DNA from: Scleropages formosus
Taxonomy: Eukaryota > Chordata > Actinopteri > Osteoglossiformes > Osteoglossidae
Direction of reading: 5' to 3'
Length of the DNA: 64,000 bases
Assembly: GCF_900964775.1 (NCBI RefSeq)
Contig: NC_041824.1
Span: 19,576,246-19,640,245, forward strand
Under the pieces are notes generated by a model. It was given only the letters and a program-made list of their open reading frames with translations, was not told the origin of the DNA and did no database searches. Position numbers and translations under genes: made by a program. Below, in pieces: positions 1 to 10,290 of this stretch; the first letter of the stretch is position 1, and the number at the start of each line of letters is the position of its first letter.

Positions 1-182
1 CAATGAATGTAAATTCAGGTCGACATGCGTTAAACATGCAAAGGGTGGTGAAACCATAGAACTTACTGGTAAATTTATTTTTATGCACAACAGGCATCAG
101 TAAAAAATGTTTCAACATTTTTTATAAGATTTTGTTATGTCTCTCTATACTTAAAACATAGTTTTCTCTTGAGGTCAGATTG

Positions 183-407
183 TTTATTTCGTGCCATTTG
201 CAAAATAAGCTCAGTGTTGTCCGTGGTTTCTGCTGTTCTCTGACCTGTGGTACTCAGCAGTGAACATGTTTCTCTAAAGAGCACATGACCTGGTAAAGTC
301 CAATCATGTCATTTCTCTCACTTGCGGAAAAGTATATACACTCAGACAGCATCTTTTGAACAAACTTGAACAAGAGGCTGAACAGCTAGACAGCTGATTT
401 ACATAAC
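183..407 (+). promoter_or_regulatory. Proximal promoter of receptor 1
   Basis: A CCAAT box lies at 300-304, an ETS-type GGAA core at about 325-329 and a TATATA stretch at 333-338. These are 70-110 bp before the ATG, in a block nearly unchanged upstream of receptor 2 (17708-17940). Conservation between copies plus spacing support promoter function. The transcription start itself is not visible. Confidence 0.5.
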
Positions 408-1617
408 ATGATGAATTCCTGTGGAATATGTTTATGGACTTGTGAGTAGACATTTATGTTACAAAATCATATGTAAGATCATATATAGTTTTATATTTGA
501 TAACTTTCAATTAGCAATTCGGCTAAATCATCCAGAGTTAAATACTATGTTTAAAGGTACTTAGCAGAGTCCAACCTAGGAAATTCAACTGGACTACTGC
601 ACCTCTCTTGTCCTGTGTCTGCATCTATTTCTCTCTGTTTGTTGGAGTTTTCTCTGAATTGTATGTGTCTTTGGAGAAAAGTGTCTGCTAAACTAATAAA
701 TAAATGTAAATTATCATTCAATGATGTATCGAAAACCTGAATATTTCATAGAGAGCCCAGGCAGAGGAAAGCTTTTACCTCATCTTGTGGAAAATGCTCA
801 CAGCAATGTTTAATTGTAGAATGCGTTTTAGAACAATTCTGTTGATTTAAGTTTGATTTATTATTCATTGCTTGATAATCTGGGGTGCAGTGGCGCAATG
901 GGTTGGACTGGGTCCTGCTCTATGATGAGTCTGGGATTTGAGTCCTGTGTGGAGTGCCTTATGACACACTGGTGTCCCCTCCCCCTCCAGCCTTATGCCC
1001 TGTGTTGTTGGGTTAGGCTCTGGTTCCCTGTTTGGGACAAGTGTTTCAGACAGTGTGTGTCTGTGCTTGATGGTCTAAACATGTAAGAAGTCATACAGTT
1101 ATTGGTCAGTCATGAAAGCAGCTGACAGGATGTCATATTTAAAGTGTAGATGATACAGGATCTCCTCAGTGTGCTCCAGGTGTCCTCACTGACAGACTTG
1201 TTTCTTTTGCTTTGTCGACCCATCCTTTTCCTAATTTCAACAAAGCCTGAGTAGTCTGTAGCAACAACGTGATATATTATATGATTAACAGAGTATAAAG
1301 CTTTGCAACTAACTGTGCTTAAAACATTTTGAAACTGAAAAACTGATTGTTTTTCCATAACAGATTTCAAATATATTTCTAAATATTTATGCAGCTCTTT
1401 ATGACAACTTAATCTTATTGAGAGGGGGTGCGGTGGCACAGTGGGTTGGCCCGCAGTCCTGCTCTACGGTGGGTCTGGGGTTCGAGTCCCGCTTGGGGTG
1501 CCTTGCGATGGACTGGCGTCCCGTCCTGGGTGTGTCCCCTCCCCCTCCGGCCTGGCGCCCTGTGTTACTGGGTAGGCTCCGGTTCCCCGTGACCCCGTAT
1601 CGGACAAGTGGTTCTGA

Positions 1618-1672
<55 letters not shown>

Positions 1673-4600
1673 CTTATTGATGTAATTTAGATCAATATGT
1701 TTCTGTTGAACAACCACAAATGTATCAGACCCATTGAAGTGAAGATAACTGTTTTATATCATGTACAAACTAAGTTACAAGAGTCACATGTGTTCCACTC
1801 TTTTCTCCCACATTCAGTGCGTGTTCACTTCTTCAAAAAATAGACAAGTGTGACAAAGATTAAATGGGCGATTCTGTTCACTGTACAATCATTCTGTTTC
1901 ACCATCTGTACATCTTCTGAGTAAATTTATACAAGATCAGCAACGTTGGCCGTACATAATATGAACACATACAGTGCACTCTGAATATGTGCTCGAAAGG
2001 AAAGAATTGTTAAAGTGGTGGGGAATCTTTAAGAATTTCTATAATATGTATGTATTTATGAAATACAGACGAGATGAAGAAGTTTGTGATTTCTTACTAA
2101 GCTGGTGCCTTACCGAAAAATAAACAGCGAAGAACAAATTACTTCTCACAGTGTCACTGTTCTGTTCTTTCATAGACATCATGGCTCTGCTGAACACTTT
2201 CCAGAGAGGTAATTCTCCAGATCTTAGATTTTGAAAAATGCCTTTTTCATTGTTTAAATCAAGTAAACAGCTAAGCTTTTCTTTCTGCCCCAGACTGCAG
2301 TGCTCAGGTTGTGCTGACTGCAGACCCTCCATGGTCAGATGCGTTCCCAGGAGACAATGTTACTCTCACCTGTCAGGTCACTGGATCTGAGGGCTGGATG
2401 TTTCTCTGGAGCAGAGTGAGAAATGGAGAAACCTCCCAACTTCAGGGATACAGTGGCAAAGGAGGATACCGATACGTACTGAGTCCAGTGAGAGAAACAG
2501 ACCAAGGACAGTATCAGTGTACTGGGAGGAGAGGAAATGAAGTTTTACTCAGTAACTTCCACAACCTCACTGTGTCTAGTAGGTCATTTTAATTAATTAA
2601 CTAACTGTGAATTTGCCAATAAATTGCTCATTTTCATGATGAAGTTGAGTTTTCTTACATTTTCCAGGTGATCGTCCTCAGGCTGCAGTGATCCAGACCC
2701 CCCCAGGCCCTTTGTGGTTCACTGGAGAAACTGTGATCCTCACATGTGACATCAGGAGAACATCAGGAAAGTGGAGATATTCCTGGGCAATGAAGAATAA
2801 ACAAGGAGCTCTAGAGAGTCTGACTCCCAAGAGCAAAGAAGAGCAACAAACTCACACCATCCAGCCTGTGACAGAGTCACACAGTGGAGAATATCTGTGT
2901 CAGGGAGAAAGAGGGAAAGAGAGAGTAATACAGTCTTTACCTGGATCTGTTGTGTTAAAGGTGTCAGGTAAGTAAAGGAATTGTTTATTTGAAAATATGT
3001 TTCATTGTCAAACCAAATTAAATATTTGTGTCAAATACCATATACCATCCTTAATTTTGATGAACCTTAAAGTGTTTTTAAATATTTATTATCATAGAAA
3101 AGACTGAAATAACACACTCTCAGTCAAGTATATTATATTATATTATATTATATTACATTAAACGGGGGGTGCGGTGGTGCAGTCGGTTGGACCTGGTCCT
3201 GCTCTCCGTTGGATCTGGGGTTCAAGTCCCGCTTGGGGTTCCTTGCGGCGGACTGGCGTCCTGTCCTGGGTGTGTCCCCTCCCCCTCCAGCCCTCCGCCC
3301 TGTGCTGCCGGGTTGGACTCCGGTTCCCCATGACCCCGTATAGGACAGGCGGTTCAGAAAATGTGTGTGTGTGTGTTAGTTACATCATATTATAACATCC
3401 TTTACGTAAATTTATTTTGTTAACAGGTGAAAAGCCAAAGGCAGAAATGAAAAATGTGTTACCCACTGGAGAGGTCTACACAGGGGACAGACTCACACTG
3501 ACCTGTACAGTAGATGGAGATTCAACTGGCTGGAAGTATCTGTGGTACAAAGACACACAGGGAGTAGTTCTGTCCAACACTGACAGTGACAGGACTGATG
3601 GGTCCAGTTACACCATCAACTCTGCTGCTCCATCCCACAGTGGACAGTACTGGTGTCGAGCTCACAGAGGGGGGTTTTACTCTCACTACAGTGATTCTCA
3701 TGAAGTAAATATTCAAGGTGAGGATCTGAAGAATAATCTGCCTAAAATGTTTTGATTTTAAAATCAGAAAGTCCTGTGTGTTGGACTGTGACTGCTCTCT
3801 TTACTTTTCCAGGTGTCCCACAACCCGTCCTGAGTCTACAGTCTGGATGGACAAACATGTTCCCCACTGAAACAGTCACTCTGAGGTGTGATTTTCAGGA
3901 GAGTTCTACTCGCTGGGTGTATAAATGGTACAGAGATGGACAGGAGATTCCCATCAGTGGAGATGGAGACACTTACACAATCCCGTCTGCTGCTCGGTCA
4001 CACTCTGGACAGTATCAGTGTAGAGGAGAACTTCCAGAGAGAGCAGTGACCTCCCCACACAGTAACTCTCTTCTACTCACTGTATATGGTACTGTATACG
4101 TCCACTCTATTACTGTCCTTGACCACTTGTCCAGCTCAAGGTTGTGGTGGTCTAACCCTTATCCTGGTGACACAGGATACACCCTGGATGGGTTACACAC
4201 TGTTGGCCATGTACAGTCACCAGTTAAGCTGAAACACGTGTCTTTGGACTGTGTGATGAAAACTCACACAAACTGGCCTGGTTTTCACAGTAAATCTGAA
4301 CAGCCTGAGCACCATGAGGTGGCAGCGCTCCCTGCTCCTCCACTGTGCTACCAATACTGTATGCTAAGATTTCTTCATTATATTGGATTAGAGTCAACAT
4401 GGGTGGAACAGGGGAATGTTAGAATACCCTGGTACTTCGCAAATCCCAGTCCAACAACATATTTAAGGTGAAAAGTTGACTCTGGACTGGAAGCCTCTTC
4501 CAATGTGCACAGTACCCTGTCTCCAGATCATCACAATCGTGTACTGGACAACAGGTGATGGATGGATGGATGGATGGATGGATGGATGGATGGATGGATG

Positions 4601-6356
4601 GATGGATGGATGGATGGATGGATGGAATGTTCATCTCAGTGACTGTCTTCATGAAAGTTGATTAAATAGAAAATACAAGTAAGCTTCTTTTCAACATATT
4701 GTTTTCAAAGGAACTGAACCAGAAATACAAATTACAATGGAATCCTGCTGTGGAAAGATTTCCACTGGAGATACTCTCACCTTGAGGTGCACACTGAAGG
4801 GAAGTTCTACTGGCTGGAAGTATCTGTGGTACAAAGACGCACGGAGAACAGAGCTGTCCAACACTGACAGTGACAGGACTGATGGGTCCAGTTACACCAT
4901 CAGCTCTGCTGCTCCGTCCCACAGTGGACAGTACTGGTGTCGAGCTCACAGAGGGGGTTTTTACTCTCACTACAGTGATTCTCATAAAGTAAATATTCAA
5001 GGTGAGGATCTGATGAATAATCTCCCTACTAAGGGTTTAATCTTAAAATCAGAAAGTCCTGTGTGTTGTATTGTGACTGCTATCTTTACTTTTCCAGGTG
5101 TCCCACAACCCGTCCTGAGTCTACAGTCTGGATGGACAAACATGTTCCCCACTGAAACAGTCACTCTGAGTTGTGATGTTCAGGGGAGTTCTACTCGCTG
5201 GGTGTATAAATGGTACAGAGATGGACAGGAGATTCCCATCAGTGGAGATGGAGACACTTACACAATCCTGTCTGCTGCTCGGTCACACTCTGGACAGTAT
5301 CAGTGTAGAGGAGAACTTCCAGAGAGAGCAGTGACCTCCCCACACAGTCACTCTCTTAACCTCACTGTATATGGTACTGTATTGCTTTCATATTTTGTAT
5401 TTATGTTAAGATGTTCTGCAATGTTTTTGCTGTGCTGAAATAATACCATGAATGTCTTTCCTTCTTCTGTTTATGAAGAAACTCCCCCAAAGCTTCTAAT
5501 ATCCATGGAGACCCCCAGTGAAGACATTTATACAGGAGAGAGACTCACACTGACCTGTACAGTAGATGGAGATTCAACTGGCTGGAAGTATCTGTGGTAC
5601 AAAGACACACAGGGAGCAGTTCTGTCCAACACTGACAGTGACAGGACTGATGGGTCCAGTTACACCATCAGCTCTGCTGCTCCGTCCCACAGTGGACAGT
5701 ACTGGTGTCGAGCTCATAGAGGGGAGTTTTACTCTCACTACAGTGATTCTCATAAAGTCAATATTCAAGGTAAGAGATTTCATTCTTATTGCTAAGTTAT
5801 ATATATATTTTCATGTCCGTATTTTGCAATCTTCATAATTCTTCCATGTTGTATTAATATTAATAATAGATTTATCCTGCAGTTCGTCCATATGCTGTCC
5901 TGTCTCTGGACACTGGATGGACACAGATATTGACCACAGACAGTCTGACACTGAGGTGTGAGATCCAGGGAAACTTTTCTCTGTGGAACTACACATGGTA
6001 CACAGATGGAATTCAGATCCCACTAGAACACAATGGAGAGACGTTCAGTGTGACATCTGGGAATGGATCCTATCACAGGGAATGCAGGTGTAGAGGGAAC
6101 AGAACTGAGAAGCCGTTTTACTCTCATATGAGCAATGGTGTTGTGCTAAACAATATAAGTAAGAGAATGTTTTATTATTATTTTTTTTTTCTTAATGTTT
6201 TCAGTTCTTTCTTTTGCCTACTTACTTCCATACTTACTTGATCAAGTGTCTTTTTTCAGGGCTGAGCTGCATTTGCTATTTTGACTGAGTGAAGATCATG
6301 AGAAATTCAGCTGCAAATTTAAGTATCCCTTAGAAGTAGTAGTCAGAATCATTTTA

Positions 6357-6389
<33 letters not shown>

Positions 6390-9357
6390 TACTATTATTA
6401 AGCCAGTGGTTTAGTGATTACAGCTGGTGCCTTTGAGCCCACTCCCACCACCAGCTGTAGTACCCTAAGTTCTATAACTGGGTAAATAATTATAAGTAGC
6501 TTACCACTGAATGTTACATTGGTGAAAAGTGTCAGCTAAATTAATAAATGTATTGTTATTACTATTATCACAGTCTCTTTGTGAACAAGTGAAAATAAAA
6601 ATTTTAATTTTACGTGTGGGCTACGTGCCCTGCAGAGAGATGAGAAATTTGCTTCCAACAAATTCAAGGTGTTTTACACATCAGAGACCACAGGAACCTC
6701 TTTATCATCAATCTAACTAAAGAGAGAGATTCATTTCCTCCATACATCAAATTTTGTGTGAACTTATTACCGTCTATGTGTTAATAATCTCCACAGAGGT
6801 TATTTTCTCACAAATCACACTTTGCAGAAAAAGCTCATATCCAGCAGGTGACAAACAGTACCGCAAATTGGTATAACTCCTGTTTGGGTCCAGGATGTAG
6901 TATTTTGATGACAATTCTGATGATATTTTTCCCTTTCAAGTTTAGCAAAGCAGGTACGGCAGTGGAAAAGCTGTTGCCATGTAAACATTCCCTATTCAGA
7001 TTCCAGTTTCACTGCAGTACGGTTTGGCAAAGATAATCAGAGATGTGAGATTTAAAGATTTAAGTAAGATTTCAAAGTGTCCTAGATGTGATTTTGATAT
7101 GTTACTTTGTTTACATATGTCGATGAAATCCCAAAGAGTTTATACGATATCAGCCCAGAAAGTTCTAATACGTGTAGGTATCTGCAACCAGTTTTCATAC
7201 ATGTGGGGTGTGGGACACTTGTGTGTTCCTTTGCGTTAACTACTGTACTCTGTTAACTACTGTATTCTGTCCGGTTTATCTCATGCCAGGATTACCCAGG
7301 TTACCCAGGTGTACTCAGTCAGGGGTACTTACAGCTATTGTATGTCATCACACGCACCTTCTTGCCTCTTTACCTTTCAGGAATATACTTCATAGCGGGA
7401 CTGTCCGGCGGCCTCATCCTTATAATCCTCATGGTCCTGATTGCTGTTTGTCTGATATCAGGTTTGATTCTTCAACATGTATTAAAATTCCTTATCGATC
7501 TCCTGTGTTCACAGAGGGATTCATCCCCTGTTTAGTGGATACAGTTACAATATGAACATTTCACCGTTTCCATGATTTTCTCTGGGGGACATGACACTGC
7601 ATTCCCAGCCCCTAAAGTCACAAATTTTGCCAGAATATGACAACCAATAGCGTCACCAAGAAAATTCATTTTCAAGAATGGGCTGATGATCATTGAAAAA
7701 CTTTAACAATGAGTGCTAGAACTGTATGTTCCATCATAATAATAACTTGTGCTCTTCTTTCATACATAGCATTAAGCATCTTCAACATAACTTATTGAAG
7801 AATATAAAATGTTTTAACTTTCAAAATCCCTCCAGTCATCGTATTCTCTCTTCAGGGTTATACTTTTAATATGTAAAATTTACATAAATATCATTCATTA
7901 TATTTTTTCCAGCTAGGTTGCTTTGTGGCTGTCTGAGGGCATGTCCTGTGTTAGCCTGAGTCAGATGGGGTTTGTCCATAATCTTCTAATCCTTTATGAA
8001 TGATAAGTCATTGTAACAACATATGAGTGAGGCATATACTGTATTGCACAACGCATAAATTGTATTTTTGCTGAGATGTACGTCACTTTGGACAAAAGCA
8101 TCCGCTAAATGAATAAATGTAAATGTATTGGCTTGCACTACGATTATCAGAAAATCTGAGGCCCATAATCACAATCATGAAATAAAAAAAAAAAAAAAAG
8201 ACATGAAAGTGAAAAGGTTACCTATCCTACTAATAACCTACAGTAGAACAAGAACCAAAAACAAATTAAATCAAAATAATTTTTTTTTTTCAAATTAATA
8301 AAATGAGGAGGATTAAGAAATCTTCCTGATTTTACCAAGAGAGGGACTTATTTTCTAACCCTGCACTTATGAGAAAATTGAAATACTGTGGATAGAAAGT
8401 GCTTCGCTGCACAGAAGGGTTTGTCTAGTGTAGTGGGTAGCTCTCTACTAAGTACAGGAAAAAAAAAAGTGCTTCATTTGTATGAATAAATTTCCATAAA
8501 TTTAATATCTGCTAACCAGGGGATCTGCATCTGTAAAGGACTGGGTATCTTTACCAAAGGCTGCTGTGATTTCTTGTAGGGCAAAGGAAGAAAGCCCAAA
8601 GTAATGAGTTTTACTCCATTGTGAATACGGACTACACAAGGCCAGGTGTGGTGTAGTGACTGTTGTCTTCTGACATTGGGTGCTTCTGTTACTTATGAGG
8701 CTTTTCCTTAACTATTTTTTCCATCTGCAGGCACTTTAGTCCCACCTACTGCCATTTATCAAGATATTCAGGACACAACTGAAACCACAGGTCAGTCTGT
8801 AGCCCCTGTACTCTTTCATTGTACTGATCCTTACGTATCTGTCAGATTTCAAGGGTCTTCTTAGCTCACAGAGATCTTTCCAGATATCCACCCCCAAAAA
8901 GCAGTACTTCAGAATAAGCAAACACAAAACCTTACAGAATGTCCAGAACATTCAATGATTATAATTATAATTGCATCTAATTTTTACATCTGCCTGTATT
9001 TCTGGATGCTCAAGAAGTACTACGGTATGATTGTCTACTAACTGTGGGATGAGTGGATCACATATGATCACTAAACAACTGACTTACCATTATGTTGCCG
9101 CCTTGGTCAAACACAGGAGCTCTTTCAGCACCAGGCTGGTCCGCTTGTGCTGTTGTACTATTCCAAGGAGCTCTTTTCTGCCAACAGACTCATTGTATTA
9201 ATCCCAAAGAGATTAATAAAGTTTCTTTCTTATTTTCTTTCTTTCTTGCATCTTTAAAGGTCTCACAATGTTTATATCATACAGTGTTATGATTTCTTGT
9301 ATAGATCAAAAGATGAGAACCAATGAGGTTTACTCCATGATGAATCAGACTACATAA
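408..9357 (+). CDS. Receptor 1: Fc-receptor-like / LITR-type membrane receptor, eight Ig domains (spliced)
   Basis: Leukocyte surface receptor of the FcR-like / fish LITR kind. Ligand is unknown; immunoglobulin or MHC-like binding is only a family analogy. Exons read by eye: 408-441, 2176-2208 (split signal peptide), 2294-2578, 2668-2967, 3427-3717, 3813-4088, 4711-5001, 5098-5373, 5479-5769, 5883-6158 (Ig 1-8), 7381-7461 (transmembrane), 8580-8645, 8731-8790, 9305-9357 (tail, stop TAA). All junctions are GT/AG and phase 1, and the total is 2613 nt, exactly 871 codons including the stop. Ig exons show the usual Cys...Trp...DxGxYxC pattern (variants [18 protein letters not shown]). The membrane exon reads [19 protein letters not shown]. 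Tail tyrosines lie in EFYSIV, AIYQDI and EVYSMM. The start is ATGATG at 408. No interrupting stop was found, so the gene looks intact. Exact orthology is not claimed. Confidence 0.82.
881..1058 (+). repeat. tRNA-derived SINE copy (diverged)
   Basis: Matches the family pattern: box A-like TGGCGCAATGGG, a diverged box B, the CCCCTCCCCCTCC block and a GTGTGTCTGTG tail. It splits the short motif CTTGAT that is uninterrupted in copy 2 at about 20438. Confidence 0.75.
1422..1668 (+). repeat. tRNA-derived SINE with (TG)n tail and target duplication
   Basis: Near-consensus copy with box B GGTTCGAGTCC and a long TG run (about 1619-1668). It is flanked by a 12-bp direct repeat TAATCTTATTGA at 1410-1421 and 1669-1680. 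Confidence 0.9.
2294..2967 (+). CDS. Receptor 1 Ig domains 1 and 2 (exons 3-4)
   Basis: Exon 2294-2578 begins [16 protein letters not shown] and carries VTLTCQV, WMFLWSR and DQGQYQC, a complete C2-like Ig fold. Exon 2668-2967 begins [15 protein letters not shown] and carries VILTCDI, WRYSWAM and HSGEYLC. Both exons are phase 1-1, so each can be skipped or duplicated without a frame change. These two domains differ from the homogenised domains 3-8 and have close partners in receptor 2 (27728-28012, 28346-28645) and receptor 3 (38101-38394, 37711-38007). Confidence 0.8.
3164..3377 (+). repeat. tRNA-derived SINE in the intron between Ig 2 and Ig 3 of receptor 1
   Basis: Full-length family member inserted in a (TATTA)n tract (about 3129-3160) with a short TG tail. 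A copy occupies the matching intron of receptor 2 at 28839. Confidence 0.85.
3427..6158 (+). CDS. Receptor 1 Ig domains 3-8: three tandem two-domain units
   Basis: Six Ig exons alternate between two types. Exons 3427-3717, 4711-5001 and 5479-5769 (291 nt each) share DGSSYTI followed by [10 protein letters not shown]. Exons 3813-4088, 5098-5373 and 5883-6158 (276 nt each) share the GWT...T(E/T)(T/S)(V/L)TL(R/S)C pattern, and the first two are almost the same sequence. The unit is therefore a pair of domains present three times, with the third pair's second domain more diverged. All exons are symmetric phase 1. Confidence 0.8.
4111..4540. repeat. Interspersed repeat fragment in the intron between Ig 4 and Ig 5
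   Basis: Contains TGTCTTTGGACTGTG and a block resembling the tail of common fish tRNA-SINE/LINE repeats. A nearly identical inverted copy sits at about 36480-36890 in the same intron of receptor 3, so it predates the inverted duplication. Family assignment is by pattern only. Confidence 0.55.
4552..4626 (+). repeat. (GGAT)n microsatellite
   Basis: About 18 perfect GGAT/GATG units. The matching site in receptor 3 (about 36416-36435) has only two or three imperfect units, so expansion is specific to this copy. Confidence 0.95.
6355..6401 (+). repeat. (TTA)n microsatellite in the intron before the transmembrane exon
   Basis: Run of ATT/TTA triplets in the 6159-7380 intron. The rest of that intron shows only a short repeat tail near 6500-6550 and nothing recognisable as coding. 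Confidence 0.9.
7381..7461 (+). CDS. Receptor 1 transmembrane exon
   Basis: An 81-nt phase 1-1 exon encodes about 22 hydrophobic residues ([26 protein letters not shown]) with no charged residue in the membrane span. This does not fit pairing with an FcR-gamma-like adaptor and fits a receptor that signals through its own tail. The acceptor TTTCAG is strong. The donor GTTTGA is weak, but the frame joins exactly to the next tail exon. Confidence 0.75.
8020..8135 (+). repeat. SINE/LINE 3' tail fragment
   Basis: Carries the fish repeat-tail wording CACTTTGGACAAAAGCATCCGCTAAATGAATAAATG. Similar tails occur at about 655-712, 6520-6550, 18190-18240, 27320-27372, 38745-38800 and 47885-47940. Confidence 0.6.
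8580..9357 (+). CDS. Receptor 1 cytoplasmic tail exons with tyrosine motifs
   Basis: Three small exons (8580-8645, 8731-8790, 9305-9357) encode the tail. They contain NEFYSIVN and TDYT in the first, TAIYQDI in the second and NEVYSMMN before the stop in the third. Y-x-x-V, Y-x-x-I and Y-x-x-M are SH2-binding patterns. YSMM matches the YxxM pattern known for PI3-kinase p85. None has the classical I/V/L/S at position -2 of an ITIM, and the spacing does not make an ITAM. The sign of signalling is therefore undecided. Confidence 0.7.
9075..9242 (+). repeat. LINE 3'-end fragment in a tail intron of receptor 1
   Basis: The wording GTCAAACACAGGAGCTCTTTC...CCAACAGACTCATT is the C-terminal/3' end typical of fish non-LTR retrotransposons. 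The same fragment is at 30862-31032 in receptor 2, so it was present before the tandem duplication. Confidence 0.6.
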
Positions 9358-9430
9358 CTGCAGGTAAGTACATGTGGGATGTTTCTTTTTAAATTCTTCA
9401 TTTCTGTTTCTAAAAAGTGTTTTATCATTC

Positions 9431-9497
9431 AGTTAAGTCCCACCTATTGCCCTGTCTGAGGATATTGTCCATGGCATGAAACCACTGACCACTAAAG
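9431..9497 (+). pseudogene. Decayed extra copy of the second tail exon of receptor 1
   Basis: Downstream of the stop, the stretch reading TTAAGTCCCACCTATTGCC and onward aligns with the tail exon at 8731-8790 (TTTAGTCCCACCTACTGCC) through the equivalent of GATATT...GAAACCACTGA. The Tyr codon is gone and stops intervene. It looks like an internal exon duplication now lying in the 3' flank. The same relic is present behind receptor 2 at about 31126-31195. Confidence 0.55.
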
Positions 9498-9532
9498 TCT
9501 CTGCATTCATTCATTATCTTATTATAGTAATA

Positions 9533-9749
9533 TACACATACACACACACTTTTAGAACCACTTGTCCCATACAGGGTTGCGGGGAACCGGAGCCTAACCC
9601 GGCAACACAGGGCGTAAGGCCGGAGGGGGAGGGGACACACCCAGGATGGGACGCCACTTCGTCACAAGGCACCCCAGGTGGGACTCGAACCCCAGACCCA
9701 CCGGAGAGCAGGACTGTAGTCCAACCCACTGCGCCACCACACCCTCCCA
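9533..9749 (-). repeat. tRNA-derived SINE, copy-1 specific
   Basis: Reverse-oriented family member (box B complement GGACTCGAACC at about 9681, CA tail first). The matching place behind receptor 2 (about 31217) has no SINE. Confidence 0.9.
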
Positions 9750-10290
9750 TCATACTAACACATTTTTAAAATATTTTATATCCGGTTAACCTCTACCCAT
9801 GTTGTTTCTTCACTCTCAAAACTTATTTCTGTTTCTGCTGTATCTATTTAAATATTTGTAATAACACCAAATGGATTTTTTAAGGTTTTATATTCTGTCT
9901 TAGATCTCCATTGCGAAATTTAATAAAATATAATATGCTGTGAATAATAAATGATCAATCTATAAAGTGTTAAATAAAGTGTTTTAGAACTGTGAGTCTG
10001 TTTTTGTAGATTCTGTTTCTGAAATCTGTAAAAGAGTTGTTTGGTTTAAAGCTGACCTTCCCGCTATTCTCTGAAGACCTAGTTTTTCACAGCACTGGTG
10101 GTTAGATGGTTGTGGTTTATAAAATAAGAACATGTTTTAGGTTTCAGATGTAACTATAGCAGTTCGTCTATGCTGTTGCTAGGCAACTGAAGAGTTGTCC
10201 CTTAGAAGTTAACAATACACAGTTCTCACAAAGTCATGACATGTTAAAGTATTGATCTGCTGCAATGTACTCACATTAGTAAACTGAGTA

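Noticed and set aside
1422-1668. Box A and box B motifs here and in about 18 other places looked like tRNA genes
   Set aside because: The following sequence does not fold as a cloverleaf, and the same 200-bp body with a TG tail recurs throughout. These are SINEs derived from a tRNA, not tRNA genes.
4476-4661. Reading frame with a Gly-Trp-Met-Asp repeat
   Set aside because: It is the GGAT microsatellite read in one frame.
8580-8790. ITAM in the tail of receptor 1
   Set aside because: The tyrosine motifs are too far apart (about 18 residues), and the second element lacks the ITAM spacing pattern.
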